Assembly (NCBI RefSeq): GCF_013019105.1
Contig: NZ_BLTE01000002.1
Coordinates: forward strand, 124,001 to 188,000
DNA: 64,000 nt
Direction of reading: 5' to 3'
DNA from: Fundidesulfovibrio magnetotacticus
Lineage (GTDB): Bacteria > Desulfobacterota > Desulfovibrionia > Desulfovibrionales > Desulfovibrionaceae
Shown here one piece after another: positions 62,607 through 64,000 of the stretch; position 1 is the stretch's first letter; each line of letters opens with the position of its first letter. Both the position numbers and the translations under genes were made by a program. The notes beneath the pieces were generated by a model. The model saw only the letters and a program-made list of their open reading frames with translations. It was not told where the DNA came from and searched no databases.

Positions 62607-63485
62607 ATGAACCAATTGGAGCAAGCGTCCATGCCCATCCGCCAGCTGCTGCATCTGAGCTTCGATCCCGCCTGCCTGGCCGACTCCAACGGCCGCGTGC
62701 TGGCCGTCAACGCCGCCTTCCAGGACGTTCTGGGCGTGGACGCCGCCGGGCTGGAGGGCCTGGGCCTGGCCGGATTTCTGGGCCAGGCGGCGTACCTGGA
62801 CATCTCGCGCAACGCCTCGGTCGATGCGCCGCTGTTCCGCCGCCTCAAGGCGCTCTCGCGCGAGGGCGCGCACCAGCCCATGGAGGTCAATTGCCTGCGC
62901 CTGCCGGAGGGCGGCCTGGCCCTGGTCCTGCGCCCGGCCCTCTCCGCCCTGCCCCACGAGGGCGCGGAGCACATGGCTCTGCACGACGCCCTCACCGGGC
63001 TGCCCAACCGCGTCCTGCTGCTGGACCGCCTGCGCCAGACCCTGGCCCGGGTGCGCCGCCACCAGGACTTCGCCGCCGTGGTCTTCATCGACCTGGACGG
63101 CTTCAAGCCCATCAACGACACCTACGGCCACGAGTGCGGCGACGAGGTGCTGCGCGTGACGGCCGCCAGACTCCTTGAGGTAACCCGCGAGGGCGACACG
63201 GCCTCGCGCATCGGCGGCGACGAGTTCGTAATGGTGCTGGGGGAGTTGAAAAACGGCCTGCACGCGGGGCTCACGGGCAACCGGGTGATCAAGTCCATCA
63301 CGCAGCCCATCCCCTGGCAGGGCGGGAGCGTGCGGGTGAGCGCGAGCCTGGGCATCTCCGTGGCCCCCACCGACGGGCTCGACCCCGAGACCCTGCTCAA
63401 GAAGGCCGACGAGGCCATGTACGTGGCCAAGAAGTCCGGCAAGAACGGCTATTCCTTCGCCAACGAGTCCGTCTACTTCGAGTGA
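62607..63485 (+). CDS. PAS-GGDEF diguanylate cyclase
   Basis: 292 aa from the ATG at 62607, or 284 from the ATG at 62631, which has a better GGAG site. A PAS-like domain (about 10-115) is followed by a GGDEF domain with SRIGGDEFVMV intact. An RxxD inhibitory site REGD lies just before it, so product inhibition is expected. It synthesises c-di-GMP. The gene is followed 6 bases later by cheZ, hinting that flagellar output is tuned by c-di-GMP. Confidence 0.92.
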   Translation: MNQLEQASMPIRQLLHLSFDPACLADSNGRVLAVNAAFQDVLGVDAAGLEGLGLAGFLGQAAYLDISRNASVDAPLFRRLKALSREGAHQPMEVNCLRLPEGGLALVLRPALSALPHEGAEHMALHDALTGLPNRVLLLDRLRQTLARVRRHQDFAAVVFIDLDGFKPINDTYGHECGDEVLRVTAARLLEVTREGDTASRIGGDEFVMVLGELKNGLHAGLTGNRVIKSITQPIPWQGGSVRVSASLGISVAPTDGLDPETLLKKADEAMYVAKKSGKNGYSFANESVYFE

Positions 63486-63491
63486 GGCCCC

Positions 63492-64000
63492 ATGAATCCG
63501 GAAGCATTGGATCAATTGGCCCGGCTCGTGGCCGAAGCGCTCAAGCCCGCCCTGCGCGAGAACATCCGCGAAATCCTGCGGGAGGAGCTGCACTCCTGCA
63601 CCCCCAAGCTCTCGGCCAAGGAGTTGGCCGACGACGGCTTCTTCAGGCGTCTCAACGAGGAAATCATGGGCCGCCTGGGCGACATCTACCGGGAGATATC
63701 CTCCTTCCAGGGGCCGCCCTCGGGCCGGGGAACCCCGGAAGACGCCCTCCAGGCCGGGGAACTCATGGACGAGGCCTCCCACCGCCTGGACCAGGTGATC
63801 CAGGCCACCGAGAAGGCCACCTTCGAGATCATCGAGCTGGTGGAGCGCAGCATGTCCGTGCCAGACGAGATCTTGCACCTCTTCCGCTCGAGCGTCTGCG
63901 ACGGCCACGTGCAGGAGCAGGCCCAGGCCCTCTGCCAGCGCCTCTCCCAGGACATGGTGCAGATCATGACCTGCCTCTCCTTCCAGGACCTCACGGGACA
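63492..64000 (+). CDS. cheZ: CheZ-family protein phosphatase (partial)
   Basis: 169 codons are visible; the 3' end lies outside the window. A long helical hairpin is apparent, with DEASHRLDQVIQATEKATFEI and the family catalytic segment MTCLSFQDLTG at the end (the QD of the CheZ active site). CheZ dephosphorylates CheY-P and sets motor bias. An upstream GAGG site and the 6-base gap place it in the PAS-GGDEF operon. Confidence 0.9.
   Translation, partial: MNPEALDQLARLVAEALKPALRENIREILREELHSCTPKLSAKELADDGFFRRLNEEIMGRLGDIYREISSFQGPPSGRGTPEDALQAGELMDEASHRLDQVIQATEKATFEIIELVERSMSVPDEILHLFRSSVCDGHVQEQAQALCQRLSQDMVQIMTCLSFQDLTG

Overview
The window is 64 kb of gene-dense, GC-rich (roughly 70% by eye) bacterial chromosome. 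Rubrerythrin, a ferredoxin-linked 2-oxoacid oxidoreductase, an aldehyde:ferredoxin oxidoreductase with its polyferredoxin, an orphan molybdopterin enzyme, bacteriohemerythrin and many c-di-GMP proteins together suggest an anaerobic, motile Desulfovibrionaceae-type organism (Desulfovibrio/Fundidesulfovibrio). That placement is inference. I see no rRNA, tRNA, CRISPR array, prophage or transposase gene.

0-12 kb: the window opens inside a large membrane-anchored alpha-2-macroglobulin (- strand). Then comes a + strand run: GT2 glycosyltransferase, queA, and a four-gene 2-oxoacid:ferredoxin oxidoreductase with overlapping or abutting genes. A foldback repeat and a terminator separate it from a - strand 7TM-DISM histidine kinase. 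aroE follows. 12-20 kb: an AlgX-like SGNH protein, an MltD-type lytic transglycosylase with LysM repeats, a CsgG-like lipoprotein, and the AOR/ferredoxin pair (all - strand), then a small lipoprotein. 20-31 kb: hflX, which lacks a canonical start codon; a convergent 1803-residue kinase/ATPase/GAF/PAS/GGDEF protein; rubrerythrin; and a GAF-PAS-PAS-GGDEF-EAL protein.

31-37 kb: a polysaccharide/glycan gene group (polytopic membrane protein, two GT4 enzymes, one methyltransferase). 37-45 kb: an HD-GYP response regulator, an orphan molybdopterin oxidoreductase, a PAS histidine kinase, nudC and purT. 45-49 kb: an accessory-looking stretch with a lone PAS protein, a Tat-exported metallophosphoesterase, a PEBP-like lipoprotein, a lower-GC GIY-YIG-like protein and a DUF1566 protein. 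A pair of roughly 110-bp MITE-like elements sits exactly at gene stop codons at 36.9 and 47.1 kb. 49-57 kb: a ybaK-type editing protein, a MerR-regulated heavy-metal P-type ATPase, and a five-gene - strand run (cheX, Na+/H+ antiporter, dsbD, dgkA, hemerythrin). 57-64 kb: a low-complexity J-domain protein, AMMECR1, three overlapping glycosyltransferases, a GGDEF protein and the start of cheZ.

Themes are c-di-GMP signalling (three GGDEF proteins, one EAL, one HD-GYP), chemotaxis/motility (cheX, cheZ), surface glycans, envelope maintenance and low-potential ferredoxin redox chemistry. Gene starts were set from upstream ribosome-binding sites, overlaps and family lengths. Regulatory sites were read by eye and are tentative.
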